Program-made: the position numbers and the translations under genes
Shown: in pieces, positions 62,874 through 64,000 of the stretch
Layout: each line of letters begins with the position of its first letter
Numbering within the stretch: the stretch's first letter is position 1
Notes under the pieces: model-generated
The model's database searches: none
Seen by the model: the letters and a program-made list of their open reading frames with translations, nothing else
What the model was told of the DNA's origin: nothing
From: Planctomycetota bacterium
GTDB taxonomy: Bacteria > Planctomycetota > UBA1135 > UBA2386
Length of the DNA: 64,000 nt
Direction of reading: 5' to 3'
Assembly (NCBI GenBank): GCA_016713175.1
Contig: JADJPQ010000004.1
Location: 434,001 to 498,000 of the forward strand

Positions 62874-63445
62874 GTCGTCGGTCCCCGGTCGAGCGGCACC
62901 GCACAGCCATGGCCGCCGAACGCCTGGTTGCCGACGGTGACGATGTGCGGCTCGGCTGCGCGTTCGCCGGTCGTGCGGTAGCGCTTGACGCGTTCGCGCA
63001 GCGCCATCACGCCATCGATCAATGCTTCCGGCCGCGGTGGGCAGCCGGGGATGTAGATGTCGACCGGCACGTACTTGTCGATGCCGTTCAGCACCGAGTA
63101 GCTCCACTTCGAGAACGGGCCGCCGGCGTTGGCGCAACTGCCCATGCTGACGACCCAGCGCGGCTCGGTCATCTGTTCCCACAGGGTCCGCACGCGGCTG
63201 GCCATCTTGTGGGTGATGGTGCCGGCGACGATCATCAGGTCGGCCTGGCGCGGGGTGGCGCGCGGGATCATGCCGAGCCGATCGAGGTCGTAGCGCGGGC
63301 CGCCGGCCTGCATCAGTTCGATGCCGCAGCATGCGGTCGCGAACAGCAGATAGAACAGCGAATGCTCCTTGCCCCAGGCGAGGAACTCGTCGACGGCGGT
63401 CAGTTGGATCTGTTCCTTCAGGTCATTGCCGGGCCGTTCGGTCAC
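62870..63445 (-). CDS. nuoB: NADH-quinone oxidoreductase subunit B
   Basis: A 191-residue subunit holding cluster N2. GTG 63445 is the start: GGAGGG lies six bases upstream and it overlaps the nuoA stop (GTGA). The cluster ligands are seen in ATACCGIE, MGSCANAGG and IPGCPPRPEALIDG. The C-terminal extension after about residue 160 is short and Gly-rich. Confidence 0.96.
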   Translation of the reverse strand: MTERPGNDLKEQIQLTAVDEFLAWGKEHSLFYLLFATACCGIELMQAGGPRYDLDRLGMIPRATPRQADLMIVAGTITHKMASRVRTLWEQMTEPRWVVSMGSCANAGGPFSKWSYSVLNGIDKYVPVDIYIPGCPPRPEALIDGVMALRERVKRYRTTGERAAEPHIVTVGNQAFGGHGCAVPLDRGPTT

Positions 63446-63909
63446 GGTTGTCCCTCCGGGGCGACGTCGCGATCCCAGGCAAAACCGCCGGCGCGCGCGA
63501 CCCAGCACAGGCCGAGTGCCAGCGTGCCGACGAACGCGGCGATCTCGCCGAACACCAGGCGGCCCTGACCCTGCTGCAACCAGTGCAGGCAGCGCGGCAG
63601 GATCGGCCACAGCAGCGCCAGTTCGACCTCGAAGATCAGGAACGTCAGCGCGACGGTGGTGAAGCGGTTGTTGAAGCGGAACCAGGCGGTGCCGACGGGC
63701 GCCTCACCGCATTCATAGGTGGTGAGCCGGCTCTGCGGGTCGGCGATCTTGTCGATCACGCGGGTGATCAGCCGGACGGTGGCCATCGCGCCGCCGACGA
63801 GCGCGAAGGCGAGCACGGTGACGACGGCGACGGCGCTCCAGGCGCCGTGGGGCGTGGGGTCTACCGTGGTGGTGGTGGCGGATGCCAGCGCAGCCGTCGC
63901 GTGCAACAT
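63442..63909 (-). CDS. nuoA: NADH-quinone oxidoreductase subunit A
   Basis: A 155-residue membrane subunit with three helices (about 20-42, 80-105, 110-135). The conserved loop TYECGEAPVGTAWFRFNNRF and FLIFEVELALLWP identify NuoA/ND3. The ATG at 63909 is used; an earlier ATG at 63972 would include the promoter-like sequence at 63941-63969. First gene of the operon. Confidence 0.95.
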   Translation of the reverse strand: MLHATAALASATTTTVDPTPHGAWSAVAVVTVLAFALVGGAMATVRLITRVIDKIADPQSRLTTYECGEAPVGTAWFRFNNRFTTVALTFLIFEVELALLWPILPRCLHWLQQGQGRLVFGEIAAFVGTLALGLCWVARAGGFAWDRDVAPEGQP

Positions 63910-63940
63910 CTTGGGGGCTGACCGGAAAAAAGGGCCGAGT

Positions 63941-63969
63941 GTTGTACCCAGCCAGGGGGCTGGCAACAA
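63941..63969 (-). promoter_or_regulatory. Putative sigma-70-type promoter of the nuo operon
   Basis: On the minus strand, TTGTTG (63969-63964) and TACAAC (63946-63941) are 17 bases apart, a good spacing for -35 and -10 boxes. The spacer contains CCAGCC, CCCT, GGCTGG, a short inverted repeat that could be an operator. It ends about 32 bases before the nuoA ATG. No strong ribosome-binding site is seen before nuoA. Confidence 0.45.
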
Positions 63970-64000
63970 CATCGGCGCGCGGAGTGGTCGGGCTGCACCG

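Overview
The window is high-GC bacterial DNA, very probably from a Planctomycetota chromosome (an uncultured or little-studied lineage). The strongest lineage marker is a PSCyt2/PSD1 (DUF1549/DUF1553) cytochrome-type protein at 34274-37249. Supporting signs are several secreted lamin-G or beta-propeller proteins with lineage-type C-terminal domains, a large TPR protein, an FHA-pseudokinase, and a MoxR/DUF58/VWA cluster. I see no rRNA, tRNA, CRISPR array or complete insertion sequence.

Layout. 1-9.2 kb (+ strand) holds a TPR membrane protein cut by the window edge, two secreted proteins, a scarred region (5783-6946) that looks like a secreted-protein gene split by foreign DNA, and an exported Lon-protease-domain protein whose frame is broken by one base. 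9.2-13.2 kb (+) holds a secreted beta-propeller protein and a beta-propeller/peptide-type solute-binding-protein fusion. 13.1-19.4 kb (-) is a tightly overlapping operon: a ferric-iron-type ABC importer (binding lipoprotein, two-half permease, ATPase), a pentaheme cytochrome and a HEAT-repeat lipoprotein, followed by an AAA ATPase fragment. 19.6-26.0 kb holds a phosphatase/cytochrome c'-like lipoprotein, an NtrC-type regulator with its sensor kinase (-), and a divergent hybrid kinase (+). 26.0-29.7 kb holds an ATP-grasp protein and glycogen synthase (-), and a divergent FHA-GGDEF protein (+).

29.9-34.2 kb (+) is a two-gene island of unknown function: a 1023-residue coiled-coil protein and a protein with two papain-like halves, only the second carrying a Cys-His-Asn set. 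34.3-43.1 kb (-) holds the PSCyt2/PSD1 protein and the MoxR-DUF58-VWA cluster. 43.4-53.0 kb is mixed: secreted proteins, a Tat-type aldo/keto reductase, an FHA-pseudokinase, a radical SAM/SPASM enzyme, an AlgX/AlgJ-like protein, an NAD-dependent epimerase and an exported unknown protein.

53.1-63.9 kb (-) is a complete 11-gene complex I operon, nuoABCDHIJKLMN, without nuoEFG. Most neighbours overlap by ATGA or GTGA. A one-base frameshift lies near the 5' end of nuoL. Two frameshifts of one base each (Lon-like gene and nuoL), in otherwise well-preserved genes, suggest either consensus errors or recent mutations.

The window combines respiration (complex I, multiheme cytochromes), metal or peptide uptake, signalling, and a set of envelope proteins. 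The least explained parts are the 29.9-34.2 kb island, the phosphatase/cytochrome fusion and the scar at 5.8-6.9 kb.
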